The notes beneath the pieces were generated by a model, which was not told where the DNA came from, did no database searches, and saw only the letters and a program-made list of their open reading frames with translations. From a virus: DNA of 45,041 nucleotides. Location of the stretch: IMG/VR virus record IMGVR_UViG_3300032893_000096, positions 1 to 45,041 of that record, one strand, 5' to 3'. Made by a program: the position numbers and the translations under genes. Of this stretch, positions 7,278 to 15,712 are shown piece by piece (within the stretch, counting starts at the first letter, position 1; each line of letters begins with the position of its first letter).

Positions 7278-8250
7278 ACTGCCCGCGATTAAGGAAAGCA
7301 CTCAAGAGTATGAGGCTATGGAGTCGCGAATCAAGGCGGCATTTAAGCGACTACTCTACGCTCCCTTACTTCGTGAACTTGGAGTTGGAAAGCAAGAAAG
7401 CCGGGATACCCTTCAAAACGCTCGACGATTACTTGGTTTGGATGCAAGCCTCGCGTCTGGGCGTATTACCTACTCAGACGGAGCATTCCGAGGAAAGTTC
7501 GATGCTGCTTCAAGTCGAGAGCTTAAAGCCCTCGGAGCCAAATGGGACCCTGCAACCGACAGTTTCAAACTTGATTACAGAAAACTTTCTTTACAGACCC
7601 GAGAAGCCATCAGTGCCGCCAACGTCCGATACCAAGAGCGACTCAAACGTATAGACAAACGCCTTTCGCAGATTTCACCGGCAAAAATTGCTGAGTCGGT
7701 AAAAACTGCTGACCTCTTTGCGCGTGCAGCAGAGAAAACAAATTCCTTAATTGCCAAGAGCCTCAAGGGTCACGGGCTGGTACCAGAACTTTCCGCTAAA
7801 GAAAAACAAAAGATCGCCGACGAGTGGCAGAACAATATGGACCTGTGGATTACTGGGTTCACCGAAGAGGAAATCGTGCGGCTTAGAAAAGACATCGCTG
7901 CAAACGTAAGTACGGGCAATCGCCACGAGGCTATAGTCCAAGCACTGCAACGGTCTTACGGCATAACTGCACGAAAAGCCAAATTCTTGGCGCGACAAGA
8001 AACCTCCCTCCTTATGGCAAAATTTAAAGAGACGCGTTACACTAGTGCTAACGTCAAAGAGTACAGGTGGGGTTGCGTCGCTGGTTCCAAAAACCATCCG
8101 GTGCGTCCGTCTCACAAAATACTTGAAAATAAAATTTTTAGATGGGACACTCCACCAATTACAACTCCGCAAGGTGAACCGACGCGACGAAATAATCCTG
8201 GGCAAGACTACAATTGCCGATGTTTCGCGCGACCAATAGTGAGGTTTTAG
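7258..8250 (+). CDS. Head morphogenesis protein (Mu gpF/SPP1 gp7-like)
   Basis: 330 aa; GTG 7258 lies 7 nt after AAGGAG, while TTG 7255 is one codon earlier and less well spaced. The C-terminal region has the phage Mu F-like signature: RPSHKILENKIF, then PGQDYNCRCFARP at the end (conserved CRC). Such minor head proteins bind the portal and are packaged in a few copies. Around residues 65-105 a segment RGKFDAASSRELKALGAKWD resembles the DUF5710-type 'GAkWD' module also present at the N-terminus of the SNF2 helicase at 40818-42389. Confidence 0.85.
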   Translation: MSERIRELPAIKESTQEYEAMESRIKAAFKRLLYAPLLRELGVGKQESRDTLQNARRLLGLDASLASGRITYSDGAFRGKFDAASSRELKALGAKWDPATDSFKLDYRKLSLQTREAISAANVRYQERLKRIDKRLSQISPAKIAESVKTADLFARAAEKTNSLIAKSLKGHGLVPELSAKEKQKIADEWQNNMDLWITGFTEEEIVRLRKDIAANVSTGNRHEAIVQALQRSYGITARKAKFLARQETSLLMAKFKETRYTSANVKEYRWGCVAGSKNHPVRPSHKILENKIFRWDTPPITTPQGEPTRRNNPGQDYNCRCFARPIVRF

Positions 8251-8252
8251 AA

Positions 8253-8567
8253 GTGGCTCCCTACGCTTTCGCAAATGTCGCGGCATCCACAACCGATAAA
8301 GTTCTGGTCCCGGCAGTTGCAGGTAAGAGTATTAGAGTCCTCGGACTTCTTGTTTTAGCAGGTGGCACCGCAACTTCAGTCACCTTCAACTCCCTCGGTT
8401 CCTCGTCTACTCCCGTCTCAATCGCTTTAGCATGTGCCGCCAACGGCGGTCTTGTTCTCCCAGAAAATAGCAACGGTTGGATGCAATCAAACGCTGGCGA
8501 ATCGCTAAGCGTTACGACGGGCTCGGGCTCGACGGTTGGCGTTCAACTTGTTTACGAGTTGATTTAA
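8253..8567 (+). CDS. Small virion/decoration-like protein
   Basis: 104 aa from GTG 8253, preceded by GAGG; in-frame TTG 8214 and ATG 8220 would extend it back into the head morphogenesis gene. The sequence starts APYAFANVAASTTDKVLV and continues with GKSIRVLGLLVLAGGTATSV, a beta-rich pattern common in phage particle proteins of this map position. Probably a structural protein of the capsid or fibres. No precise family name. Confidence 0.65.
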   Translation: MAPYAFANVAASTTDKVLVPAVAGKSIRVLGLLVLAGGTATSVTFNSLGSSSTPVSIALACAANGGLVLPENSNGWMQSNAGESLSVTTGSGSTVGVQLVYELI

Positions 8568-8701
8568 TGGGACAGCTTACGCTCTTAGGCGCTGGTTCGA
8601 GCGGAGCGGGTAACGCACCTGCACCGTCTGGCTTGTTTATTTCAACTGAAGCCAGTGACCACATTACAACTGAAGCAGGCGATAGCCTGATAACGGAGTA
8701 A
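8567..8701 (+). CDS. Very small hypothetical virion protein
   Basis: 44 aa starting MGQLTLLGAGSSGAGNAPAP, ATG overlapping the previous stop by 1 nt. Short Gly/Ala/Ser-rich proteins beginning with an LTLLGAG motif are often seen next to the preceding family in phage head regions. The C-terminal half has a short internal repeat (TEASDHI / TEAGDSLI). Function unknown. Confidence 0.55.
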   Translation: MGQLTLLGAGSSGAGNAPAPSGLFISTEASDHITTEAGDSLITE

Positions 8702-8705
8702 ATTT

Positions 8706-8870
8706 ATGCTAGAGAAAATAAGTAAGATTTCATGCGTTATGGCTATGCTCTTAGTTGCAGGGCTTTACTGTCCTTTTTTGCATAGTAAGCCGCAAGCATG
8801 CGTATCAGTATCGCCTTCTCCTAGCCCAACTGTAATGCCTTCGCCAACAATGAAGAGCGCGCGTAAATGA
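8706..8870 (+). CDS. Small membrane protein with proline-rich tail
   Basis: 54 aa, ATG 8706, ending inside the start of the next gene (ATGA overlap at 8867-8870). A hydrophobic segment (CVMAMLLVAGLYCPFL, residues 10-25) is followed by a Ser/Pro-rich tail (SPSPSPTVMPSPT). There is no clear cleavage site or lipobox. Translational coupling to the protease/scaffold gene supports that it is translated. Function unknown. Confidence 0.5.
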   Translation: MLEKISKISCVMAMLLVAGLYCPFLHSKPQACVSVSPSPSPTVMPSPTMKSARK

Positions 8871-10138
8871 GTGTGACGAACTCGAAAGGTCAAAGATTCT
8901 TCGGGATGCACTTCTATCCCGGCGTGGCTGAATACCAAGAGCCCGACAAAGAACCCTACCGCGTATTCTTGAACGAAGAAACCATCCGTAGAATGGACCC
9001 TACATTTGAGGGTCGTCCCGTTTACGTTATGCATGTCGACGGCGTTGAGCAAAGTCTCGATAAACTCCGCGGCGAAGTAGACGGCTGGGTTGTGCGTAGC
9101 TTTTATAATGCTGCCGATGGCAAACATTGGTGTGAGTTTATCGTAGTAAGCGAAAAAGGTTTGAGGGCTATTAAGCAGGGCATGCGGCTTTCAAATGCTT
9201 ACATGCCTACGAAATCAACCGCGGGAGGACTATGGAATGGCGTGAGCTACGCTAAGGAAATCGTAGATGGCGAATACGAACACCTAGCAATTGTTCCGAA
9301 CCCTCGCTACGAAGAGTCTGTAGTTATGACTCCCGAAAAATTTAAAGAGTACAACGAATCTCAATCAATCGAGCTTAAAAGGCTCGCTAACGACAGAAAG
9401 GGCGTAAGCATGAAGCTTAATATCTGGAAAAAAGCTAAGCTCGAAAACGATCTTAGCGACGTGTGCGTTCAACTACCTAAGTCTGGCAGAGAAGTCAGCA
9501 TTACCAAGTTGGTAGCTGAAGCTGATGCACGCGCAATGAAGAACGACGATACCACTTCGTCTTCTCCCTCACCTTCTCCCTCTTCGCCTCCGCACCTTGA
9601 CCCAGGTGGCGTTGCTTCGATTAAGAAGGCTTTTGGCAACGAAGGCTTGGCTGACCCAGCGCACAAAGTAAAGCTGCATGATGGCAGCTATTGCAATGTC
9701 GCTGAACTAGTCGACAAGCACAAAGCCATGAGCGAAGAAATGGAAAAAATGAAAAAGGACGCTTCTGAATCTGAGTCGGAAATCGACATGGAAGAGGAAA
9801 GTGTTGATGTCGAAGGCGATAACAAGTCTAAGAACGCTGAAGGCAAAGACATGCCACACGGCGATTCTGAGTCCGACGTAGAAGGCGGCGAGTCCAAGAA
9901 GAACGAAGACGAAGAGGACGACAAAGACGCCAAGAAGAAAGCTTTAGCGATTGCCGAGCACGAAGACAAGGAAATCAAAGAAGCTAAGAAGTCAAACGAG
10001 CTTGAAGACAAACGTAAGCGCGATAAGGAAAAAGCGGACCGTCTCCGCAACGCGCACTTAAGAGCGGACGAGCCTGTAGCCCGTGTCGACTTGCCTGAAG
10101 ACATGGTTGCCCGCGGAAAGGCGCGGTACGGCTCTTAA
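8867..10138 (+). CDS. DUF2213-like prohead protease fused to scaffold
   Basis: 423 aa. Residues 1-150 resemble DUF2213-type head maturation proteases: EGRPVYVMHVDG (H56), MRLSNAYMP (S109) and YEHLAIVPNPRYEES (H139). By analogy with herpesvirus/HK97-like serine proteases these could form the active site (inference). After residue 182 the protein becomes a highly charged helical scaffold: a short Ser/Pro linker, then long acidic and Lys/Glu-rich coiled coil up to about residue 405. Protease and scaffold would guide prohead assembly and then be degraded. An in-frame ATG at 9410 may give scaffold alone. Confidence 0.75.
   Translation: MSVTNSKGQRFFGMHFYPGVAEYQEPDKEPYRVFLNEETIRRMDPTFEGRPVYVMHVDGVEQSLDKLRGEVDGWVVRSFYNAADGKHWCEFIVVSEKGLRAIKQGMRLSNAYMPTKSTAGGLWNGVSYAKEIVDGEYEHLAIVPNPRYEESVVMTPEKFKEYNESQSIELKRLANDRKGVSMKLNIWKKAKLENDLSDVCVQLPKSGREVSITKLVAEADARAMKNDDTTSSSPSPSPSSPPHLDPGGVASIKKAFGNEGLADPAHKVKLHDGSYCNVAELVDKHKAMSEEMEKMKKDASESESEIDMEEESVDVEGDNKSKNAEGKDMPHGDSESDVEGGESKKNEDEEDDKDAKKKALAIAEHEDKEIKEAKKSNELEDKRKRDKEKADRLRNAHLRADEPVARVDLPEDMVARGKARYGS
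9410..10138 (+). CDS. Possible nested scaffold protein (internal start)
   Basis: In-frame ATG at 9410 (Met182 of the protease-scaffold protein) is preceded by AGAAAGG at about 7-8 nt and begins MKLNIWKKAKLENDL. It would yield a 242-aa scaffold without the protease domain, like lambda Nu3 within gene C. The placement exactly at the domain boundary is suggestive; expression is not shown by the sequence. Confidence 0.35.
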   Translation: MKLNIWKKAKLENDLSDVCVQLPKSGREVSITKLVAEADARAMKNDDTTSSSPSPSPSSPPHLDPGGVASIKKAFGNEGLADPAHKVKLHDGSYCNVAELVDKHKAMSEEMEKMKKDASESESEIDMEEESVDVEGDNKSKNAEGKDMPHGDSESDVEGGESKKNEDEEDDKDAKKKALAIAEHEDKEIKEAKKSNELEDKRKRDKEKADRLRNAHLRADEPVARVDLPEDMVARGKARYGS

Positions 10139-10171
10139 AGCAAAACGTTTCAGTCTTGGTGTTAAATAAAC

Positions 10172-10188
10172 CGCTTAAAATATAAGCG
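10172..10188 (+). promoter_or_regulatory. Hairpin in leader of decoration/capsid genes
   Basis: CGCTTA-AAATA-TAAGCG forms a 6-bp stem just upstream of the SD (GAAAGG) of the decoration protein, without a T-tract. It also overlaps a TATAAG that could be a -10 element, with TTGGTG (10156-10161) at a long 19-bp spacing. It could be a leader hairpin, mRNA processing site or weak promoter for the abundant head proteins. Confidence 0.25.
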
Positions 10189-10209
10189 CAAACTTGAAAG
10201 GAAAATAAG

Positions 10210-10971
10210 ATGGCATTTGCAGCAGGCGTAGCAAGCGTACTTGCAGTAGGTTCTAACACGGCTCAGCTTTCCGCGACCGCGGCAACGGGTGCGTCGGGAA
10301 CCGTAACGTATCAGTGGTACCGTTCAACTTCGTCCGGTTTCACCCCAGGCGTGGGCAACATCATTGCAGGTGCAACGTCGTTGACCCTCAATGATTCTGG
10401 CCTTATCCCTAACACGCCTTACTACTGGAAACTTCAGGCAACTGATTCGTCTGGTCCGACAACGGTTACTTACACCCAAGTAACTGCGACCACGACGCCT
10501 CAATCGTTGAGCCAAAACCAGTTCCAACAATCAGGCGTTGTTGGCTGGGTAGACATGCCTTACAACACCAATACCGTTGCCGTACAAATCGACGTTTCGC
10601 AAGCCACTCCGCTCTACGCTGGGTCGGCTGTTAAGATGGTTGATAGTGCCGATGGTATTCCAAAAGTTGTTGGCTGTAGCGCAAACAGCGACGAAGTGTT
10701 GGGTTTCATCAACTACGACATCAAAAACGTGGCTTTCCTCGCCGGTAACAAGGCGGAAATCTCCATGAAGCAAAACATCATTTACCTCTACGCAACGGCG
10801 GCAATCGCTCGCGGCGCGAAGGTAACTCTTGATTTGACTTCACCGGGTAGCGTTGGACCTCTCGTTAGTTCGAGCGGCGACGACATCGTAGGGTGGGCAT
10901 ACGATAAGGCACCTGCAGCGGGTACCTTGATTCGCGTGTTCCTCGAATGTCCGTACTTCGGCAAAGCGTAA
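10210..10971 (+). CDS. Capsid decoration-like protein with Ig/Fn3-like domain
   Basis: 253 aa, SD GAAAGGA. Residues about 20-95 form an Ig/Fn3-like beta domain (VTYQWYRSTSSGFTPG ... PNTPYYWKLQATDSSG). The C-terminal part (from VGWVDMPYNTN) with a SADGIPKVVGCSANSDEVLGF-like stretch resembles structural cement/decoration proteins encoded before capsid genes. It probably coats the head and exposes the Ig-like domain, which in other phages can bind cell-surface glycans. The position directly before the major capsid gene supports this. Confidence 0.7.
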   Translation: MAFAAGVASVLAVGSNTAQLSATAATGASGTVTYQWYRSTSSGFTPGVGNIIAGATSLTLNDSGLIPNTPYYWKLQATDSSGPTTVTYTQVTATTTPQSLSQNQFQQSGVVGWVDMPYNTNTVAVQIDVSQATPLYAGSAVKMVDSADGIPKVVGCSANSDEVLGFINYDIKNVAFLAGNKAEISMKQNIIYLYATAAIARGAKVTLDLTSPGSVGPLVSSSGDDIVGWAYDKAPAAGTLIRVFLECPYFGKA

Positions 10972-11030
10972 GGTAAAAACGTTTTTAAAGGGATTTTTCA
11001 ACAAATTAAATTTAAAGGGAGTCACAAAAT

Positions 11031-12125
11031 ATGCATCTCGTAAGAATGAAACAACCAACGATTCTGAACTCCAAGGGTCAGCCAATCGTGTTGACAGCGC
11101 AAGAAAAATTCGCCTGCGAAGTAATGCAGCGCAAGTTTAACGAAGCGCAAAAAATGTTTGCCAACAGTCTGGGGTACGAAGTTCAGATTACGACGTTAAC
11201 CGCTATCTCGAAGAAAATTTCGGAACAGAAATTCTTCGAGGTTGCTCCGGCCGACTTCTTGCCGGTCCGCGTTGGTGAGGGTGCGTGGTCGTCAAACATC
11301 ACAACGTATCGTTCGTTCGACGTTGCTGATGAGTTCGAGACGGGCGTAATCAACACTGGCGGTCAAAACGCTCGTATGGCATCGGCAGATGCAGGCGTTG
11401 ACGCGCTGAACATCCCAGTGTTCAACTGGAACAAGGCAATCGGTTGGAGCATTTTCGACCTAGAACTTGCCGCACGTTCTGGTAACTGGGACTTGGTTGC
11501 ATCCAAGGAAAAGGCGCGCAAGCGTAACTGGGACCTTGGTATCCAACGCATCGCCTTCTTAGGCGCTCGCGGGATGAACGGCGTTGGCGGTCAATGCTTA
11601 GGGTTGCTCAACCAATCCGGTATCACCACGAACACCACGGTAATCACGAAGCCCGTAAGCTCGATGACTCCTACGGAGCTATCAGCACTGTGCGCGGCGT
11701 TAGTGGAAACCTACCGCTCGAACAACAACCGTACCGCGTGGCCGACCCATTGGGTAATTCCAGAATCGGATTACAACGGACTTGCAAGCCAATCGTCGCC
11801 TGATTTCCCAGTGAAATCCAAGCTGCAATTGCTTGAAGAAATGTTCCAAGTAATCTGCCGCAACAAGTCGTTCAAAATCTTGCCTTTGGCTTACGGCGAT
11901 GCAGCGTACCACGCTGACGTTTCGCAAATCGCTGGCAAGCAAGTTTACGTCTTGCTGAACTACGACGAAGAGTCGTTGCGTATGGACATCCCGGTTGATT
12001 ACACCAACACGTTGGCGAACAGCTTGGATAACTTCAATTTCCAAAACGCTGGCTACGGTCAGTTCACGGGCGTCTTGGCGTACCGTCCTTTGGAATTGTT
12101 GTACTTCACGTTCGTCGCTAGCTGA
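11031..12125 (+). CDS. Major capsid protein (DUF2184-like)
   Basis: 364 aa, strong SD (AAAGGGAG). It has features of DUF2184-type major capsid proteins: N-terminal helix region, EQKFFEVAPADFLPVRVGEGAW, a YRSFDVADEFETGVI segment, WSIFDLELAARSGNWD, and the C-terminal YRPLELLYFTFVAS. These form the HK97-fold shell. It is followed by a clear rho-independent terminator, as expected for a highly expressed gene. Confidence 0.88.
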   Translation: MHLVRMKQPTILNSKGQPIVLTAQEKFACEVMQRKFNEAQKMFANSLGYEVQITTLTAISKKISEQKFFEVAPADFLPVRVGEGAWSSNITTYRSFDVADEFETGVINTGGQNARMASADAGVDALNIPVFNWNKAIGWSIFDLELAARSGNWDLVASKEKARKRNWDLGIQRIAFLGARGMNGVGGQCLGLLNQSGITTNTTVITKPVSSMTPTELSALCAALVETYRSNNNRTAWPTHWVIPESDYNGLASQSSPDFPVKSKLQLLEEMFQVICRNKSFKILPLAYGDAAYHADVSQIAGKQVYVLLNYDEESLRMDIPVDYTNTLANSLDNFNFQNAGYGQFTGVLAYRPLELLYFTFVAS

Positions 12126-12156
12126 TAAGTGGGAGCCCTTCAGGAATGAAGGCTTG

Positions 12157-12193
12157 AGCCCTGGGAGAGACTTAGACTCTCTCAGGGCTTTTT
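12157..12193 (+). terminator. Rho-independent terminator after capsid gene
   Basis: AGCCCTGGGAGAG (12157-12169), 7-nt loop, CTCTCTCAGGGCT (12177-12189), followed by a T run to 12193. The 13-bp stem contains one G-T pair. It lies 32 nt after the capsid stop and just before the SD of the next connector gene, so it probably lets capsid transcripts exceed tail transcripts by partial termination. Confidence 0.85.
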
Positions 12194-12208
12194 ACCAAGA
12201 GGTACACG

Positions 12209-12643
12209 GTGGCTTACACAAATCCAAGTGTTCAAGACTTTAAGGATTATTTCTTCAGAGATTTTCCTTACGGGACTGACATTGAAACAACGGTAACGGA
12301 CCCTGACATTGCCAAGGCATTTCAGCAGACCAACATCAGTATTAACCCTGGTTTGTGGTCAAGCCAAGGTAACTACACCACTGCGTATTTGCTTTTAAGC
12401 GCGCACAACCTCGTAATGAACCTTCGCACAAGTTCGCAAGGTCTCAACGGGCAGTTTGCCTTTTTAGAGCAAAGCAAGAGTGTTGGTTCAGTGAGCGCAA
12501 GCTTTGCCATCCCGCAACGGATGGTAGATAACCCAGAATTCTCGATTTATATGAAGACAAACTACGGCGCGCAATACTTTCAGTTGCTTCTGCCAAATTT
12601 GTCTGGGCAAGTATTTTTTGTACATGGGAGAACGTTGCCTTGA
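12209..12643 (+). CDS. Head-tail connector protein (DUF4054-like)
   Basis: 144 aa, GTG start with SD AAGAGG. The pattern SVQDFKDYFFRDFPYG near the N-terminus and DIAKAFQQTNISINPGLW, followed by AYLLLSAHNLVMNL, matches the DUF4054 (gp6-like adaptor) family that binds under the portal. It overlaps the next gene by 4 nt. Its place directly after the capsid gene agrees with an adaptor role. Confidence 0.75.
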   Translation: MAYTNPSVQDFKDYFFRDFPYGTDIETTVTDPDIAKAFQQTNISINPGLWSSQGNYTTAYLLLSAHNLVMNLRTSSQGLNGQFAFLEQSKSVGSVSASFAIPQRMVDNPEFSIYMKTNYGAQYFQLLLPNLSGQVFFVHGRTLP

Positions 12644-13110
12644 GTGACGATAACGAGTTTGACACCAAGAATCTCGATAAGCTCATTCGCGCTTTGAAAA
12701 AGGGCGGGAACGCGGGCGTTAAAATCGGCATCATGGGTCAATCCGTTGCGCGCGAAGGTAGCGAATTAAACAATGCGACAATTGGCGCGTTCCACGAGTT
12801 TGGAACTTCTAAAATGCCGCAACGTTCGTTTTTGAAAATGCCTATTTCCGAGCATCTCGCTAAAGAGCTTGAGTCCTCGGGAGCATTCGACGAAGCGACG
12901 ATTAAAGAGGTCGTAAAGCAAGGAACGACAAGACCTTGGCTTGAGAAAGTCGCGATTTGTGCCGAAGCGGTCGTGCAAGACGCTTTTAACTCGGGTGGCT
13001 TTGGCAAGTGGGCACCCTCTGACATGGCACACAAAAAGAACCATCAAACTCTTGTTGAGACTCAGCAGTTACGGAATTCGATTACGACTAAGATTACGGG
13101 TGTAAGTTAA
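12640..13110 (+). CDS. Virion morphogenesis/tail completion protein (Mu gpG-like)
   Basis: 156 aa with a TTG start overlapping the previous TGA. The segment NATIGAFHEFGTSKMPQRSFL is characteristic of phage virion morphogenesis proteins (Mu gpG and HK97 gp10-like families), and KWAPSDMAHKKNHQTLVETQQLRNSI near the C-terminus matches the usual ending (L..T..LR.SI). Its role would be neck or tail-joining. Good length match. Confidence 0.8.
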   Translation: MSDDNEFDTKNLDKLIRALKKGGNAGVKIGIMGQSVAREGSELNNATIGAFHEFGTSKMPQRSFLKMPISEHLAKELESSGAFDEATIKEVVKQGTTRPWLEKVAICAEAVVQDAFNSGGFGKWAPSDMAHKKNHQTLVETQQLRNSITTKITGVS

Positions 13111-13526
13111 TGGCAATCCTAGGACCAATCGCAAACGGCAAGAACACGCCGCTTAACGTTCAAACGGGCACCGTCCCGAACGTTGGTGGGGCGATGCTAG
13201 ATTGGTTTCAGCCGATGGTATTTGGCCGTGTAACGAAGTCTAACGTCGCTTATCAGGATGTTGAGTCGATGGTAGAAGTATCGTTTCGCGGGATTATTCA
13301 GCCGTTCACTGGTCGCCAGCTTTTGATTAAGCCTGAAGGCGAGCGCTCATGGACATGGCTTATGCTTCACGCTGACCCGTCTTTGACTCTTGATACTGAC
13401 GAGGTAGTTACCTACCTTGGCGTGCAAACGCGTGTGATGAAACAAAACGATTACCGAATTTACGGATACGTTCAATACGAACTCGTGCAGGATTGGACGG
13501 GCTCAGGTCCAACACCCGCACCTTAA
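13110..13526 (+). CDS. Neck/head-tail joining hypothetical protein
   Basis: 138 aa, ATG overlapping the previous TAA by 1 nt. Beta-rich, with GVQTRVMKQNDYRIYGYVQYELVQD near the C-terminus. Proteins of this size and order (adaptor, morphogenesis protein, then this) occupy the stopper position in related myoviruses. The assignment rests on synteny rather than a recognised motif. Confidence 0.6.
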   Translation: MAILGPIANGKNTPLNVQTGTVPNVGGAMLDWFQPMVFGRVTKSNVAYQDVESMVEVSFRGIIQPFTGRQLLIKPEGERSWTWLMLHADPSLTLDTDEVVTYLGVQTRVMKQNDYRIYGYVQYELVQDWTGSGPTPAP

Positions 13527-13535
13527 GGAGTAGAC

Positions 13536-15554
13536 ATGGCAGACATTAAAATATCAGCCCTACCAAGTTCTAATCCTTTGGATGGAACTGAGTTAGTGCC
13601 GATTGTTCAAGCTGGCGGTACTTATAAGACAACTGCCGCTGACATCGCGGCACTAGCCGCGGGTGGCGTTTCATCCGTAAACGGTTTGACCGGCGCGGTT
13701 GTTCTCGCAGTAAATGGTTCTACCATCGGCAGCGGTCAGACTGGCGTCTTGGCTTACGTCAACGCCTCGCAAAAACTCGACAACCTCAACGCCTTCAATG
13801 TCAACCCGGATTATTTTGGATTTAGTTACAACTCAAACTATCAGCCGAATAACTTGGGTTCTTATGAGTCGATTCAAAACTACTACATCGGCGTAGACCC
13901 GCTTCAGGCATCTCCGGACGATGTTGTCACTCTTTTTAATGTTGACGTGCAGATAGACCCTAATAGTACAGGGTTTGCTCTAGGTACTAATGGGCAAGCT
14001 GCCAATGCCATAAACCTTAACGTCAATCACCAAGGGAAATCTAATACCGGGCAACTTGCGCTTTCAAACAGCAGTTTTAATCTCGGCAGCGGTTCCGACG
14101 CAATTGACATCAAGGGTTTGCTTGGCTACTCAATGTTTGGCTCAGTTAATAACCAAGTCAATTTTTCAGGCGGGATAACCGGTTTTGTTGTCTCCATGAA
14201 CTTATCTAATGGGGTTACCTTCTCGTCTTCAGGGACCTACTGCAATATTTTTGGAGATAACCTTCAAGCCTCTTCGACAACTTTTTACGGTTACGCCTCC
14301 TTTAGTGCTAGCCCTCAACTTGGGGCCATCGGAACCAACAACGGCGCTAGTTTCTTCAACGCGAACCCACAAATAGGTTCTCTCCAAGGAAACGCCTCCG
14401 CAACGATGGTTTACGCGGGCGGTGTTATTACGGGCTCCCTGGGCGATGCAACCGGTGGCGGTTACCAGGGTGTACAAGTAAACCCTCAGTTAGCTGTAAT
14501 CGACGTAAACTCAAGAGGTATATCAGTTGGCGGTACCGCGACGACCGGTACGCATGAGTGGATTGGCTTAGAAATTTTCACTGATGGCATGGTTACAACC
14601 GGGAACAAGCGTGGATTGAGAATCAACACTACCGACGCGCTAAACTCTCTTGCAATCGAAGCCAACGGACATTGTAACTTAAGCTCAAACTTCAACTTAG
14701 TATCCGGTCAGGGACAGCAATACGGCCACGTTATTGGTGGCTCGATCAACATGCCAAACGGTACTGCAATTACGGGAACCGATACGTTAGCCAACAACAT
14801 GGCTTTCTCGGTTAATACGGGTGATTCTGGTTCTTCTTGGACCGCTGCTTCGCTCGTAGGATTAACTACCTTAGGCTTTGTCGGACAAATCCAAGGAGCA
14901 GGGACCGTAAACGGTCCGATTACTTTCTGCCTTAACGGTTTTGCTGACGGTCACACAGGTCACATTGACCGCGTGAACAACTTCTTTGCTGCTGGTATCC
15001 CAACGGGCGCTGGCGGTACTATGGACGACCACGTTCTATACTACGGCGACATGCCAGCCGGTGCGATTGCAACAAATGAATGGGGTATGAGAATCGACGA
15101 CTCTGCAGATGTCGGCATTCAAAATTATCTGCCGCGGCTCGCCCTTGGAACTTCTAACAAGAAGGTTTCAAGCGTGAACTCACGGCTTGATTTGGCTGAG
15201 GGTCACCTTAAAACTACGCAAGCCACGCCACCAACGGCGAACGCTGAGTCAGCAGCCGGTACTGGCGCTTCAGCCTCGGTTGCCGGTGCTACGGACGTAG
15301 CTGGGTTTGTAAATCTTACGACAGGTAGCGGCGCGTTTGGAACTGGCAGAGTTCTCTCAGTCACGTTCAACAAATCCTACACCCAGTTCCCTATCGTCGT
15401 ATTTACTCCAAACAACCCAGCGGCAGCGGCAAACCCGTTACAAATTTCAGCTGATGCAACTCTTACCGATTTCGGGATTATTGCTAACGTTGCGGAGACG
15501 GCTCCAGGTACATCGTATCAATGGACCTATCACATTATTGAGGCAAACAGTTAA
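13536..15554 (+). CDS. Large fibre-like virion protein
   Basis: 672 aa. The N-terminus KISALPSSNPLDGTELVPIV followed by TTAADIAALA is a motif frequent at the start of phage fibre proteins. The long middle is Gly/Asn/Ser-rich and beta-repetitive without cysteine-rich sites, then a conserved-looking C-terminal domain from about residue 600 (VTFNKSYTQFPIVVFTPNNP). It is encoded among neck genes, well away from the tail fibre genes at 27.3 kb. It may be a head or collar fibre, or a receptor-binding structure (inference). Confidence 0.6.
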   Translation: MADIKISALPSSNPLDGTELVPIVQAGGTYKTTAADIAALAAGGVSSVNGLTGAVVLAVNGSTIGSGQTGVLAYVNASQKLDNLNAFNVNPDYFGFSYNSNYQPNNLGSYESIQNYYIGVDPLQASPDDVVTLFNVDVQIDPNSTGFALGTNGQAANAINLNVNHQGKSNTGQLALSNSSFNLGSGSDAIDIKGLLGYSMFGSVNNQVNFSGGITGFVVSMNLSNGVTFSSSGTYCNIFGDNLQASSTTFYGYASFSASPQLGAIGTNNGASFFNANPQIGSLQGNASATMVYAGGVITGSLGDATGGGYQGVQVNPQLAVIDVNSRGISVGGTATTGTHEWIGLEIFTDGMVTTGNKRGLRINTTDALNSLAIEANGHCNLSSNFNLVSGQGQQYGHVIGGSINMPNGTAITGTDTLANNMAFSVNTGDSGSSWTAASLVGLTTLGFVGQIQGAGTVNGPITFCLNGFADGHTGHIDRVNNFFAAGIPTGAGGTMDDHVLYYGDMPAGAIATNEWGMRIDDSADVGIQNYLPRLALGTSNKKVSSVNSRLDLAEGHLKTTQATPPTANAESAAGTGASASVAGATDVAGFVNLTTGSGAFGTGRVLSVTFNKSYTQFPIVVFTPNNPAAAANPLQISADATLTDFGIIANVAETAPGTSYQWTYHIIEANS

Positions 15555-15712
15555 TGGCTAGTAGCAACGACCCTTTCAGCTTGGCGGTTAAAGCTGGTCT
15601 GGACAAAAAGAACTCCCTCAAGGATTACTTGGTAAAAACTGAGGGACATTCTGAAGGTGAAGCCGCCGCGGTAATCACGGCGCTTGAAAGTACGAAGCTA
15701 GACAGTGATTAG
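15554..15712 (+). CDS. Small hypothetical protein after fibre gene
   Basis: 52 aa, ATG overlapping the fibre stop by 1 nt (TTAATGG). The product is MASSNDPFSLAVKAGLDKKN with an acidic C-terminus ending KLDSD. Its last 15 nt overlap the convergent reverse-strand gene. It may be a chaperone-like partner of the preceding fibre. Not recognised. Confidence 0.5.
   Translation: MASSNDPFSLAVKAGLDKKNSLKDYLVKTEGHSEGEAAAVITALESTKLDSD

Noticed and set aside
7747-8292. 181-aa reverse ORF opposite the head morphogenesis gene
   Set aside because: Lies entirely on the antisense of a gene with clear family motifs; has no SD-supported start or recognisable domain.
9688-10104. Reverse-strand Ser-rich ORF opposite the scaffold
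   Set aside because: It is the antisense shadow of the acidic, GAA/GAC-rich scaffold codons, giving artificial serine runs.
10156-10186. Sigma70-type promoter before the decoration gene
   Set aside because: TTGGTG and TATAAG are 19 bp apart and the -35 match is poor; kept only as a low-confidence regulatory hairpin.
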